Part shown: one piece after another, positions 16,241 to 24,070 of the stretch
Layout: each line of letters starts with the position of its first letter
How positions within the stretch are numbered: the stretch's first letter is position 1
From: DATBGZ01 sp036557785
GTDB taxonomy: Bacteria > Actinomycetota > Actinomycetes > Mycobacteriales > Micromonosporaceae
Direction: 5' to 3'
DNA length: 64,000 nucleotides
NCBI GenBank assembly: GCA_036557785.1
Contig: DATBGZ010000088.1
Location: forward strand, 93,093 to 157,092
Translations under genes and position numbers: made by a program
The notes under the pieces: model-generated
Told to the model about the DNA's origin: nothing
Database searches by the model: none
Seen by the model: only the letters and a program-made list of their open reading frames with translations

Positions 16241-16930
16241 ATGGCCTACATCTTCGACCCCGACGTCGTGCACAAGTGCTCGATGAGTGCCCTCGGCAAG
16301 CCGAAGCCCGAGATGTTCGAAGCGTTCGCTGCCGCCATGGAGGAGCACTACCCGGGGCGGCTCGACCACGACCAGCCGTGGATCTTCAGCAACGCCGGCG
16401 GGGCGATGATCCAGATGAAGCTGTACTACGCATCGATCTTCGAGTACATCATGATCTGGGGCACCCCGATCGGCTCCGAGGGGCACTCCGGTCGTCACCA
16501 GGTGGGGTTCTGGGACACGGTCATCGACGGCGAGATGTGGTATTACGGCGAGGGCCAGTTCGAGAAGCGGGTCTACCGCCCCGGCGACGTCGTGTACGTC
16601 GGCCCCAACCAGGCGCGGGCCATGAACTTCACCACGGGCGTCTGGGCGACCGAGTACGCGCGGGGCCTACTGCCACTGTCGGTGCCCTTCGGCATCGCCG
16701 ACGAGTTGCTCAGCACGCTCGACTTCGCCACCGCGGCGCAGACCCTGACCCAGTACACCTGCTTGGTGGGGCGGCATCTCCGCTCGCCGGGCGCCCACGG
16801 CGGCGCGCCGTCGTTCCTGGGCAGCAAGGTCGGCAGCCTCCTCGAGACCGGCGGCAAGCTCGCCACCTGGCTGTTGCGACCACCGGAGCCCGACGACACG
16901 ATCCCCTCCGACCACCCCGCCTCCGCCTAG
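16241..16930 (+). CDS. ERG2/sigma-1 receptor family protein (sterol delta8-isomerase-like)
   Basis: 229 aa from ATG 16241. The whole protein aligns by eye with eukaryotic ERG2 and sigma-1 receptor: 'YIFDPDVVHKC' at the N terminus; 'WIFSNAGGAMIQMKLYYAS' (~47-65); 'GTPIGSEGHSGRH' (~74-86); 'FWDTVIDGEMWYY'; 'YRPGDVVYVGP'; and 'WATEYARGLLPLSVPFGIAD' (~135-154). The two acidic residues essential in the family are present as D92 and E138. The N-terminal membrane helix of sigma-1 receptor is missing, so this version is soluble or peripheral, with a hydrophobic C-terminal helix pair for membrane contact. It lies 74 bp after tmsB on the same strand. In ERG2 the acidic pair moves a sterol double bond; here an action on methylene-branched or other unsaturated lipids is inference. 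It could also be a ligand-binding protein. Confidence 0.88.
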   Translation: MAYIFDPDVVHKCSMSALGKPKPEMFEAFAAAMEEHYPGRLDHDQPWIFSNAGGAMIQMKLYYASIFEYIMIWGTPIGSEGHSGRHQVGFWDTVIDGEMWYYGEGQFEKRVYRPGDVVYVGPNQARAMNFTTGVWATEYARGLLPLSVPFGIADELLSTLDFATAAQTLTQYTCLVGRHLRSPGAHGGAPSFLGSKVGSLLETGGKLATWLLRPPEPDDTIPSDHPASA

Positions 16931-16957
16931 CGCCTCCGCCCCCGGGAGCGCTTGACT

Positions 16958-16986
16958 GGCACGTGTAAGCTTTGCCTTGCACGTGT
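16958..16986 (+). promoter_or_regulatory. Direct repeat GCACGTGT, candidate operator for the ArsR-type regulator
   Basis: GCACGTGT occurs at 16959-16966 and again at 16979-16986, exactly 20 bp apart, about two helical turns, each containing the palindrome CACGTG. TTGACT at 16952 may be a -35 element. The repeats precede the regulator's start by about 25 bp, so autoregulation is plausible. Confidence 0.45.
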
Positions 16987-17009
16987 CGAGAACAGCGGAA
17001 GGTGTGGGT

Positions 17010-17366
17010 GTGGATGTCGACGAGTTGGCCAACCGGCTCGCCGCCGTAGCCAATCCGCACCGACTGCGGATCCTCGCTCAGCTCGCCAGCGGCTCCACGC
17101 ACGTGAGCGAGCTGGCCCGGCGGCTGGGCATGTCGCGGGCACTGCTCTATATGCACATCCGGCGCTTGGAGGAGGCAGGCTTCGTCTCGGGTCACCTCGA
17201 GCTGTCCGCCGACGGCAAGGCCCTGAAGTATTTCGCCATCGTCCCGTTCGAGGTCCTGGTCGACATCGGCGCCGTGGTCGCCGCCGTGAAGGCCAGTCCT
17301 GCGTTGGGCGGCATCTCATCCGGCGGCTTGGCGCCGCTGGCGGACGAAGGAGATCAGCGTGCATGA
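17010..17366 (+). CDS. ArsR-type winged-helix transcriptional regulator
   Basis: 118 aa from GTG 17010, which has GGAAGG 7 bp upstream; earlier TTG/GTG codons lack such a site. The winged helix is 'LANRLAAVANPHRLRILAQLASGSTHVSELARRLGMSRALLYMHIRRLEEAGFV' in outline (recognition helix around 'MSRALLYMHIRRL'), followed by a wing with 'ADGKALKYF'. No metal-binding Cys pair is visible, so it is probably not a metal sensor. It overlaps the next small gene by 8 bp, making a two-gene unit downstream of the ERG2-like gene. The target is unknown; the direct repeat in front suggests autocontrol. Confidence 0.82.
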   Translation: MDVDELANRLAAVANPHRLRILAQLASGSTHVSELARRLGMSRALLYMHIRRLEEAGFVSGHLELSADGKALKYFAIVPFEVLVDIGAVVAAVKASPALGGISSGGLAPLADEGDQRA

Positions 17367-17595
17367 CGCTCTGTGGGGGTTAGTGTGGGCGGCCGTGCCC
17401 CTCGCCGCGATCGTGGGCTGGATCGTCGTCTCCACGACGAGGACCCGCGCCGGCGCTCGTAGCACCACGGACGACCAGATCGCGACGGCGATCGCCGCAT
17501 CCGCGGAGACCAACCGGAAGCTGGCCGAGCGCGTGGAGCAGATCGACAAGCGCCTCGCGTCCATCGAGAAGACTCTCAACGACATCCCCGGCTGA
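17359..17595 (+). CDS. Small membrane protein with cytoplasmic coiled coil
   Basis: 78 aa; GTG start lying inside the end of the ArsR-type gene. One N-terminal membrane helix ('LWGLVWAAVPLAAIVGWIVV', ~5-24) is followed by a basic stretch and a heptad-rich helix ('RKLAERVEQIDKRLASIEKTL', ~53-73 in outline). The layout resembles PspB, but sequence identity is not evident. Coupling to the regulator suggests a membrane partner that senses envelope state and controls it (inference). Confidence 0.7.
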   Translation: MHDALWGLVWAAVPLAAIVGWIVVSTTRTRAGARSTTDDQIATAIAASAETNRKLAERVEQIDKRLASIEKTLNDIPG

Positions 17596-17600
17596 CCGCC

Positions 17601-17685
17601 GTTGATCTAGGGCATCGGACCGTGGTTGGAGATCAACAAGCGGTCGTGTGCCCTAGATCAACGCAGCGACGCGGCCTAGATCAAC
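17601..17685. repeat. Intergenic palindrome between convergent genes
   Basis: GTTGATCTAGGGCA (17601-17614) is the exact inverse of 17649-17662, and the half CCTAGATCAAC returns at 17675-17685. It lies between two convergent genes, so it may act as a bidirectional terminator. A related TGATCxAGGGCA core forms the hairpin after dps at 22472. Confidence 0.6.
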
Positions 17686-17932
17686 GCGGAGAGCCGACGT
17701 GGACGGGCGCGCCGAGGCGGGGGAACGGCTCAGTTGAGAAGATCACCTCGACCGGAACCTGGAAGTACTGGGCCAACCGCAACGCCAGGTGCAGGCTCGG
17801 TGCGAACTCGCCGCGTTCGAGGTACCCGACCGTCTGGTAGTGCACCCCGAGCGCGTCCGCGAGTTGCCGGCGCGAGACGCCACGCTCGGCACGCAGCATC
17901 GCGATCCGGTTGTAGATCGTCTCACTGGCCAC
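17681..17932 (-). CDS. XRE-family helix-turn-helix regulator
   Basis: 83 aa from GTG 17932. The entire protein is a Cro/C1-type HTH: 'NRIAMLRAERGVSRRQLADALGVHYQTVGYLERGEFAPSLHLALRLA', in outline, with the short C-terminal 'VPVEVIFSTEPF' typical of small stand-alone XRE regulators that accompany membrane or ABC-2 genes. It follows the ABC permease gene by 33 bp on the same strand and may be in that operon. The target is unknown. Confidence 0.85.
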   Translation of the reverse strand: MASETIYNRIAMLRAERGVSRRQLADALGVHYQTVGYLERGEFAPSLHLALRLAQYFQVPVEVIFSTEPFPRLGAPVHVGSPR

Positions 17933-17965
17933 GTGGGATCATCCGCCCCGAGCCGTGGGCCAGCC

Positions 17966-18817
17966 TCATGTGGCCCGCCTGATCGCCCGCTCCCGCCGCT
18001 GCGCGACGCGCGAGCCGGACTCGCGGCGCGCCATGCGACGCAGGATGATCGGCGCGAGGATGATCCCGGCGACCGCCCAGGTGCCGAGCACACCGAGCGT
18101 CTCCAGGTGCCGCCACGACCCGGAGATCTCGACCGCCGACAGTCCGTCGGGCAGCAGGGCCGAGCGCATGCCCAGCCCGAGCCAGTAGACGGGGAACGCC
18201 TGCGCGAGCCCCTGCAGCCAGGTCGGGAAGTTCGTGATCGGATAGAAGATACCCGATGTCGCGATGAGCCCCATGAAGGGCAGCATGACCAGACCGAAGT
18301 TGCGGGGGTTCTCGAACAGCGACCCCACGATCGCGCCCAGCGGCAGCATGGCGACGAGCCCGACCAACACGACCCAGATGAGCGTGAACCACGCGTGGAC
18401 GGTGTTGACCTGTAGGGAGTGGAAGATGAGCAGCCCGGGGATGAGCTGCAGGGCCAGGCTGATGACCATCATCGCCGAGACGACGGTGATCTTCCCTACC
18501 AGGTAGCCGAGCATGCCGTTGGGCGTTGCCTTGGCCCGCAGCAGGGTGCCGTCCTCGCGCTCGACGAGCAGTTGCTGGGCCAGGTTCACCAGTCCGCCGA
18601 ACGCGATGCCCATGCCCAGGGCACTCGGCAGGGTCCGGGCACCGAGGGAGAAGGTCGTGCCGGGAACCGTGGCATTGCGCATGAACACCATGACGGTCAA
18701 CAGAAGCACGGTCGGGAACAGGTAGCCGAAGAGGTCCTGGAAGTTGCCGAACGTGTGCTTGAACTCCGTCCAGCCCCGGATCACGCCGACGCGGAACGTG
18801 CGCAGTGTGGCGTTCAT
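17966..18817 (-). CDS. ABC-2 type exporter permease
   Basis: 283 aa; ATG overlaps the stop of the ATPase gene by 4 bp. Six predicted membrane segments ('FGYLFPTVLLLTVMVFM', 'LPSALGMGIAFGGLVNLA', 'ISLALQLIPGLLIFHSL', 'FTLIWVVLVGLVAMLPLG', 'FGLVMLPFMGLIATSGIFY', 'LGTWAVAGIILAPIIL'), with the ABC-2 signature region 'GIFYPITNFPTWLQGLAQAFPVYW'. It forms a two-component exporter with the ATPase upstream; drugs or lipids are possible substrates. Confidence 0.9.
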   Translation of the reverse strand: MNATLRTFRVGVIRGWTEFKHTFGNFQDLFGYLFPTVLLLTVMVFMRNATVPGTTFSLGARTLPSALGMGIAFGGLVNLAQQLLVEREDGTLLRAKATPNGMLGYLVGKITVVSAMMVISLALQLIPGLLIFHSLQVNTVHAWFTLIWVVLVGLVAMLPLGAIVGSLFENPRNFGLVMLPFMGLIATSGIFYPITNFPTWLQGLAQAFPVYWLGLGMRSALLPDGLSAVEISGSWRHLETLGVLGTWAVAGIILAPIILRRMARRESGSRVAQRRERAIRRAT

Positions 18818-19782
18818 TTCGCTCCTTCGAAGGCCCGTACGGCGTCGAGCTTCTGGCCGGACTCGGCCTCCCGGACCAGGGCCATGTAGGTCTCCTCGAG
18901 GCTGGCCCGGCGTACCTCCAGGTCGGTGACCTGCTCACCGTGCTCGATGAACAGCTCGCGGACGAACCGGGTCGCCTCGTTGGTGGCGTGCACGAAGCGC
19001 GCGCCGCCCACGCTCCAGCGGACCTCGGCGCTGGTCGACATGCGCCGGGAGAGCTCGTCCGCCGAGCCGTCGGCGATGATCGTGCCTGCGGCGAGCACCA
19101 GGATGCGATCGGCGAGCTTCTCCGCCTCGTCGAGGTCGTGGGTGGTGAGCAGGATCGTGGTATCGTCCACATCGGACAGATGGTGTACCAGCTCGTGGAA
19201 CTCCCGGCGCGCGTGTGGGTCGAAGCCCGCCGTCGGCTCGTCGAGGAAGAGCAGTTCGGGACGGCCCACGATGCCGATCGCGACGTCCAGCCGCCGCCGC
19301 TGCCCGCCGGAGAGCTGACCCACGCGCTTGCCGGCGTGCGGCGTGAGGCCGACCGCGTCGATCAGGGCGTCGGTGTCCCATGGACGCCGGCGCTGGGGCG
19401 TGGAGTACGGCTCGTAGTAGGAACCGAGATGGGCGAGCAGCTCGCGCACCCGCCATTTCGCGTGGTCGCGCCAGGACTGCAACACCACCCCGAGCCGGGC
19501 CCGCCAGCGCTCGTCGCCGTGCGCTGGGTCCAGCCCGAGCACCCGAACGTGCCCGGCCGACCGCATGCGGAAACCCTCAAGGATCTCGATGGTCGTCGTC
19601 TTGCCCGCGCCATTGGGCCCGAGCAGCGCGAGGACCTCACCGCCGCGCGCGCCGAACGTGACGCCGGTGAGGACATCGGTCGATCCGTAGCGCATCCGCA
19701 GATCGCGGACCTCGATCGCGAGCGTCTCGTCCCCGGGATCCGTCAACCCGCCCCGCGATCGGGCCTGCTCCACCACCACCAC
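18814..19782 (-). CDS. ABC-2 exporter ATP-binding protein
   Basis: 322 aa starting at a run of GTG codons at 19782, with GGAGGGG upstream. Walker A 'LLGPNGAGKTTTIEIL' (~54-69), signature 'LSGGQRRRLDVAIGIV', Walker B 'LLFLDEPTAGFD', H-loop 'LTTHDLDEAEKLAD'. The DrrA-like C-terminal region follows. It is the first gene of the exporter operon; two palindromic sites lie in the promoter region just upstream. Confidence 0.92.
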   Translation of the reverse strand: MVVVEQARSRGGLTDPGDETLAIEVRDLRMRYGSTDVLTGVTFGARGGEVLALLGPNGAGKTTTIEILEGFRMRSAGHVRVLGLDPAHGDERWRARLGVVLQSWRDHAKWRVRELLAHLGSYYEPYSTPQRRRPWDTDALIDAVGLTPHAGKRVGQLSGGQRRRLDVAIGIVGRPELLFLDEPTAGFDPHARREFHELVHHLSDVDDTTILLTTHDLDEAEKLADRILVLAAGTIIADGSADELSRRMSTSAEVRWSVGGARFVHATNEATRFVRELFIEHGEQVTDLEVRRASLEETYMALVREAESGQKLDAVRAFEGAK

Positions 19783-19803
19783 CGTGCCCTACCCCTCCAC
19801 AGA

Positions 19804-19852
19804 AGCTGTACGATCTGCAGTACAGCTGCGGCCGAAGATAGCATGTCTGCTA
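19804..19852 (-). promoter_or_regulatory. Two palindromes in front of the ABC-2 exporter
   Basis: AGCTGTAC (19804-19811) and GTACAGCT (19820-19827) are perfect arms around an 8-bp spacer, and TAGCA (19839-19843) and TGCTA (19848-19852) are arms around TGTC. Both lie 20-70 bp upstream of the exporter start. They look like repressor operators of the TetR or PadR kind; no such regulator is adjacent except the XRE gene at the operon end. Confidence 0.45.
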
Positions 19853-19909
19853 CATCGGCGCTAGCCCTGAACCGGGCCGTGTGGAGGCCGGCCGACCAGC
19901 TCCGCCCGC

Positions 19910-21811
19910 TCAGAGGGTGGTGGCGAGGCGGTCGGCGAGCAGGCGGGCGAACCGGGCCGGGTCGGGGAGGTCGCCGCCCTCGGCGAGTACCGCGGTGCCA
20001 TAGAGCAGCTCGACACTCGCGGTGAGCCCCTCGTCATCGGGCCGCTGCTCCTGGACCTCGCGCAGCCGTCGCACCAGCGGGTGGTCGGGGTTGAGCTCGA
20101 GGATCACCTTGCTCGGCGGCACCTCCTGACCCATCGCGCGCAGCATCCGCTGCAACGCTGGCGTCATGTCGGCGGCGTCGGTGACGATGCACGCGGGCGA
20201 CGTGGTCAACCGGGTCGAGAGGCGGACCTGCTTGACCTGGTCGGCGAGGGCGCCGGTCATGAACTCCAGCAGCCCGGCGAATTCGCCGGTCGCGGGCTCC
20301 GGCTGGTCGCCCGGCAGGTCGACCTGTCCTCGAGCCACCGACTGGAACGGCTTGCCGTCGAACGACAGGCCGAGGTCGACCCAGACCTCGTCCACCGGAT
20401 CGGTCAGCAGCAGGACTTCGAAACCCTTGGCGCGCAAGGCTTCCAGGTGCGGCGAGTGCTCGATGGCCGCACGCGACTCGCCGGTGAGTACATAGATGCT
20501 CTCCTGGCCCTGGCTCATCCGGCTCACGTAGTCGTGCAGCGTCACGAGGTTGGCACTGTCGTGTGTGGACGCGAACGAACAGCACTCCAGGATCGTCTCG
20601 CGGTTGTCGGCGTCTGATAGCAGGCCCTCCTTCAGGGCCCTGCCGAACTGATCCCAGAACGTGCGGTACCGTTCGGGCCGTTGCGCGATCATCTCCTTGA
20701 TGGTGCCGAGCACCTTGCGGACCAGTCGCTTGCGGATCACCTGGATCGCCCGGTCGCGCTGCAGGATCTCCCGGGAGACGTTGAGCGACACGTCGTGCGC
20801 GTCGACGACGCCCTTGACGAAGCGCAGGTACGGCGGGGTGAGCTCCTCGCAGTCGTCCATGATGAAGACGCGCTTGACGTAGAGCTGGACTCCCCGTCGG
20901 GCGTCGGCCCGGTAGAGATCGAACGGCGCCCGGGCCGGTAGGAACAGCAGGGCCTCGTACTCGACCGTGCCCTCACCGCGCATGTGGATGGTCTCCAGCG
21001 GGTCGGTCCAGTCGTGGCTGACGTGCTTGTAGAACTCGTGGTACTCCTCGTCCTTCACCTCATCGCGCGGCCGCGTCCACAGCGCCTTCATCGAGTTGAG
21101 CGTCTCGATCTCGGTGGTCGTGGTCGGATCGGTCGACCGCTGCACGGCCATGCGGATCGGCCAGGGGATGAAGTCCGAGTAGCGCTTGACGATCTCGCGG
21201 ATCTTCCACTCGGAGGCGTAGTCGAACAGATGGTCCTCGTCGTCGGCGGGTTTGAGGTGCAGGGTCACCGCGGTGCCCACGGGCGGTACGTCCTCATCGA
21301 GAGACTCGATGGTGTAGCTACCCTGGCCATCGGACTCCCAGCGGGTCGCCTGCCCGGTGCCGGCGCGCCGGGTCAGCAGGCTCACCCGGTCAGCGACCAT
21401 GAAGCTGGAGTAGAAGCCCACCCCGAACTGGCCGATGAGCTCGGGCGCGACCCGCGTCCCGTCGCTGCCCGTGCCTTCGCGCAGCGTGCGCAGCAACTCC
21501 GCCGTCCCCGACCGGGCAATCGTGCCGATGAGGTCCACGACCTCGTCCCGGGACATGCCGATTCCGTTGTCCCACACGGTCAGCGTCCGCTGCGCCGGGT
21601 CGGCTGAGATCTCGATGTGCAGGTCAGAGATATCGGCGTCGAGGTCCTTGTCCAGGAACGTGGCCATCTTGAGCTTGTCCAGCGCGTCGGCCGCGTTCGA
21701 GACGAGCTCGCGCAGGAAGATGTCTTTATTCGAGTAGATTGAATGAATTACCAACTGCAGGAGCTGGCGGGCCTCGGCTTGGAACTCGTACGTCTGCGGC
21801 TGCGGCGACAT
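19910..21811 (-). CDS. htpG: Molecular chaperone HtpG (bacterial Hsp90)
   Basis: 633 aa from ATG 21811, with GGAGGAGTGAC upstream; a longer reading from 21871 lacks a ribosome site. The GHKL ATPase domain is at the N terminus ('ELVSNAADALDKLK', 'DNGIGMSRDEVVDLIGTIA', 'GQFGVGFYSSFMVAD'), then the middle domain ('LLFLPARAPFDLY', 'YVKRVFIMDDCEELTPPYLRFVKGVVD') and the C-terminal dimerisation domain. It is a cytosolic ATP-dependent chaperone of stress-denatured clients. It is transcribed divergently from dps, another stress gene; no heat-shock operator is evident between them. Confidence 0.97.
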   Translation of the reverse strand: MSPQPQTYEFQAEARQLLQLVIHSIYSNKDIFLRELVSNAADALDKLKMATFLDKDLDADISDLHIEISADPAQRTLTVWDNGIGMSRDEVVDLIGTIARSGTAELLRTLREGTGSDGTRVAPELIGQFGVGFYSSFMVADRVSLLTRRAGTGQATRWESDGQGSYTIESLDEDVPPVGTAVTLHLKPADDEDHLFDYASEWKIREIVKRYSDFIPWPIRMAVQRSTDPTTTTEIETLNSMKALWTRPRDEVKDEEYHEFYKHVSHDWTDPLETIHMRGEGTVEYEALLFLPARAPFDLYRADARRGVQLYVKRVFIMDDCEELTPPYLRFVKGVVDAHDVSLNVSREILQRDRAIQVIRKRLVRKVLGTIKEMIAQRPERYRTFWDQFGRALKEGLLSDADNRETILECCSFASTHDSANLVTLHDYVSRMSQGQESIYVLTGESRAAIEHSPHLEALRAKGFEVLLLTDPVDEVWVDLGLSFDGKPFQSVARGQVDLPGDQPEPATGEFAGLLEFMTGALADQVKQVRLSTRLTTSPACIVTDAADMTPALQRMLRAMGQEVPPSKVILELNPDHPLVRRLREVQEQRPDDEGLTASVELLYGTAVLAEGGDLPDPARFARLLADRLATTL

Positions 21812-21963
21812 GTCACTCCTCCACTGGGTGCCCGCACGGATGACCGTACCGACCATCCTATGAGCGAGCATCGGGTCGTACGTCTGTGCGAGCAGCCGAT
21901 CCCGGCGTTCCGGGGTCGGTGGCCAGGACGGTCCACGAGAATGGACAGACGAGGGGAGGAACG

Positions 21964-22470
21964 ATGACGAAGAACAAGTTCACCGCACCCGGACTCACGG
22001 ATAACGCGGGCGCTGCCGCGGCAGGTGTGCTCCAGGACCGGCTCACCGCGCTCACTGATCTGCAGTTGACCCTCAAGCACGTGCACTGGAACGTCGTGGG
22101 GCCCCACTTCATCGGGGTGCACGAGATGCTCGACCCGCAGGCCAAGGGCGTACGCAAGATGGTCGACGCGACCGCGGAGCGGATCGCGGCCCTCGGTGTG
22201 TCCCCGATCGGCACGCTCGGTGCCCTGGCGCGCGAGCGGGGCGGCGACGAGTACCCGCTCGGTCGGGCCGACACGCAGGAGCACCTCGGGGCGCTCGACC
22301 GCGTCTACGACGACGTCATCAGCCAGCACCGTCAGGCGATGCAGAAGCTCGAGGACATCGACCTCGTGTCGCAGGACCTGCTCATCCAGCAACTGCACGA
22401 CCTCGAGCAGTACCAGTGGTTCGTACGGGCGCATCTGGAGGATCCGTCCGGTCGGCTCGCCACCTCCTGA
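21964..22470 (+). CDS. dps: Dps-family ferritin-like DNA-protecting protein
   Basis: 168 aa from ATG 21964, with GGGGAGGAACG just upstream, which rules out the longer reading from 21886. The ferroxidase site is spread over 'LKHVHWNVVGPHFIGVHEMLD' in outline (His and Asp/Glu at the dimer interface), and the helices 'DLLIQQLHDLEQYQWFVRAH' close the bundle. Dps dodecamers oxidise iron with peroxide and can coat DNA in stationary phase. It is a single-gene unit ended by a strong hairpin. Confidence 0.94.
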   Translation: MTKNKFTAPGLTDNAGAAAAGVLQDRLTALTDLQLTLKHVHWNVVGPHFIGVHEMLDPQAKGVRKMVDATAERIAALGVSPIGTLGALARERGGDEYPLGRADTQEHLGALDRVYDDVISQHRQAMQKLEDIDLVSQDLLIQQLHDLEQYQWFVRAHLEDPSGRLATS

Positions 22471-22471
22471 A

Positions 22472-22537
22472 CCGGTGATCGAGGGCACAGCCGTGCGAGA
22501 TGATCTTCATCCACACGGCTGCGCCCTCGATCACCGG
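22472..22537 (+). terminator. Long hairpin after dps
   Basis: A 24-bp stem (22472-22495 with 22514-22537) has one mismatch and an 18-base loop. It directly follows the dps stop codon. There is no T tract. The outer half (GGTGATCGAGGGC) is related to the palindrome at 17601, so it may belong to a repeat family as well as terminate transcription. Confidence 0.65.
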
Positions 22538-22540
22538 GTC

Positions 22541-22596
22541 TTGTCTGCGCGCCGCGCTAGGGGGTAGGTTGGACGCTGGGTATGGGAGCGCTCCCA
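22541..22596 (+). promoter_or_regulatory. Promoter with perfect CebR operator
   Basis: TTGTCT (22541-22546) and TAGGTT (22565-22570), 18 bp apart, form a plausible promoter. The 14-bp palindrome TGGGAGCGCTCCCA lies just downstream at 22583-22596, identical to the CebR box by which the LacI-family cellobiose repressor of Streptomyces controls cellulose use. It stands about 29 bp before the beta-glucosidase start. Confidence 0.8.
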
Positions 22597-22624
22597 TTCC
22601 GGGTCGAACCAGGGGTTGGTCGAG

Positions 22625-24070
22625 ATGGCGGGTGGCCTGAGCCGCCGCAGGCTGCTGAGCACGACCGCCACACTCGCGGTCGGCGTGCCGGTACTCGCGG
22701 CGTGCGAGCGTCGCGACGCTAACCCCGCGCCGAGCGCGACCGTCGCGCCGCAGGGGCTCACCTTCCCACCCGGCTTCGTCTGGGGAGCGGCGACCTCGGC
22801 GTACCAGATCGAGGGCGCTGCCGCCGAGGACGGGCGCGGACCGTCTATCTGGGACACGTTCAGCCACCAGCCGGGGACCATTGTGGACGGTTCGACCGGC
22901 GACATCGCCTGCGACCACTACCATCGGTGGGCCGGCGACCTGGACCTCATGCGGGATCTGGGCATCCGGAGCTACCGCTTCTCCATCGCCTGGCCCCGGA
23001 TCATGCCGACGGGCCGGGGGGACGTCAACTCCAAGGGGCTGGATTTCTACAAGCGACTCGTGGAAGGACTGCACGAGCGCGGCATCGCGCCGATGGCGAC
23101 GCTGTTCCACTGGGACCTGCCCCAGCCGCTGCAGGACGAGGGCGGCTGGGAGAACCGGGACTGCGCGTCGTGGTTCGCCGACTACGCCGAGGTGATGTTC
23201 CGGGAGCTCGGCGCGCAGGTGCCGACCTGGCTGACCATCAACGAGCCGAAGACGATCGTCCAGGTCGGCTACACCTACGGCTCGATGGCACCGGGCAAGC
23301 GCGACGCCGCGGCGGCCGCGGTCGCCGCGCACCACCTGGCGCTCGCGCATGGTCGCGCGGTCCAGGCCTTCCGCGCGGCCGGTGTCGGCGGGCGGATCGG
23401 GCCGGCGCTGAACCTCGCGCCCGCGTACCCGGCGCAGACCGGCGCCGATGCTCAGGTCGAGCTCGCCGATGGCGTGCAGAACCGGCTCTACCTCGACCCC
23501 ATCTTCCGCGGCGCGTACCCGACCGACGCGGCCCAGTTCCTCGGTGAGCGGCCATGGGCGGCACTGCAGGGGGTGGTCCGCGACGGCGACCTCGCCATCA
23601 TCGGCACGGGCGTGGACCTGCTCGGGGTGAACTACTACAACCCTGTCTTCGTCGACAGCCAGGGCGGTAACGTGACGCTCAAGCCCACCTCGATCGCGAC
23701 GTGGGAGCAGATCTATCCCGATGGTCTGCACGACCTCCTGGTCCGGCTGAACCGCGACTATCCCGGCGTGCCGCTGGTGATCACGGAGAACGGCATCCCG
23801 AACGCCGGCGCGGTCGATGTCGCCGAGGGCGTCGACGACCCGCAGCGCGTCGAGTACCTGCGCGACCACCTCGCCGCCGCGCACCAGGCGATCGCGGACG
23901 GCGCGAGGTTGGAGGGCTACCACGTGTGGTCGTTGCTGGACAACTTCGAGTGGGCACAGGGCTACACGCAGCGCTGGGGCATCGTGCACGTCGACTTCAC
24001 CAGTCAGCAGCGCACACCGAAGGGCAGCGCCGCCTGGTACCGCGACGTCATCGCGCGCAACGGCATCTGA
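22625..24070 (+). CDS. Exported beta-glucosidase, GH1, Tat-type lipoprotein signal
   Basis: 481 aa from ATG 22625. The N terminus has a twin-arginine motif ('LSRRRLLST') and a lipobox LAAC with Cys ~27, so the enzyme should be exported folded and lipid-anchored. GH1 features are complete: 'GFVWGAATSAYQIEGA', 'YRFSIAWPRIMP', the acid/base Glu in 'LTINEP' (~E207) and the nucleophile Glu in 'VITENG' (~E388), ending with 'YHVWSLLDNFEWAQGY'. Most actinobacterial GH1 beta-glucosidases such as BglC are cytoplasmic, so the export signal is unusual. The CebR box ahead of it points to induction by cellobiose and a role in cello-oligosaccharide cleavage outside the membrane. Confidence 0.92.
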   Translation: MAGGLSRRRLLSTTATLAVGVPVLAACERRDANPAPSATVAPQGLTFPPGFVWGAATSAYQIEGAAAEDGRGPSIWDTFSHQPGTIVDGSTGDIACDHYHRWAGDLDLMRDLGIRSYRFSIAWPRIMPTGRGDVNSKGLDFYKRLVEGLHERGIAPMATLFHWDLPQPLQDEGGWENRDCASWFADYAEVMFRELGAQVPTWLTINEPKTIVQVGYTYGSMAPGKRDAAAAAVAAHHLALAHGRAVQAFRAAGVGGRIGPALNLAPAYPAQTGADAQVELADGVQNRLYLDPIFRGAYPTDAAQFLGERPWAALQGVVRDGDLAIIGTGVDLLGVNYYNPVFVDSQGGNVTLKPTSIATWEQIYPDGLHDLLVRLNRDYPGVPLVITENGIPNAGAVDVAEGVDDPQRVEYLRDHLAAAHQAIADGARLEGYHVWSLLDNFEWAQGYTQRWGIVHVDFTSQQRTPKGSAAWYRDVIARNGI

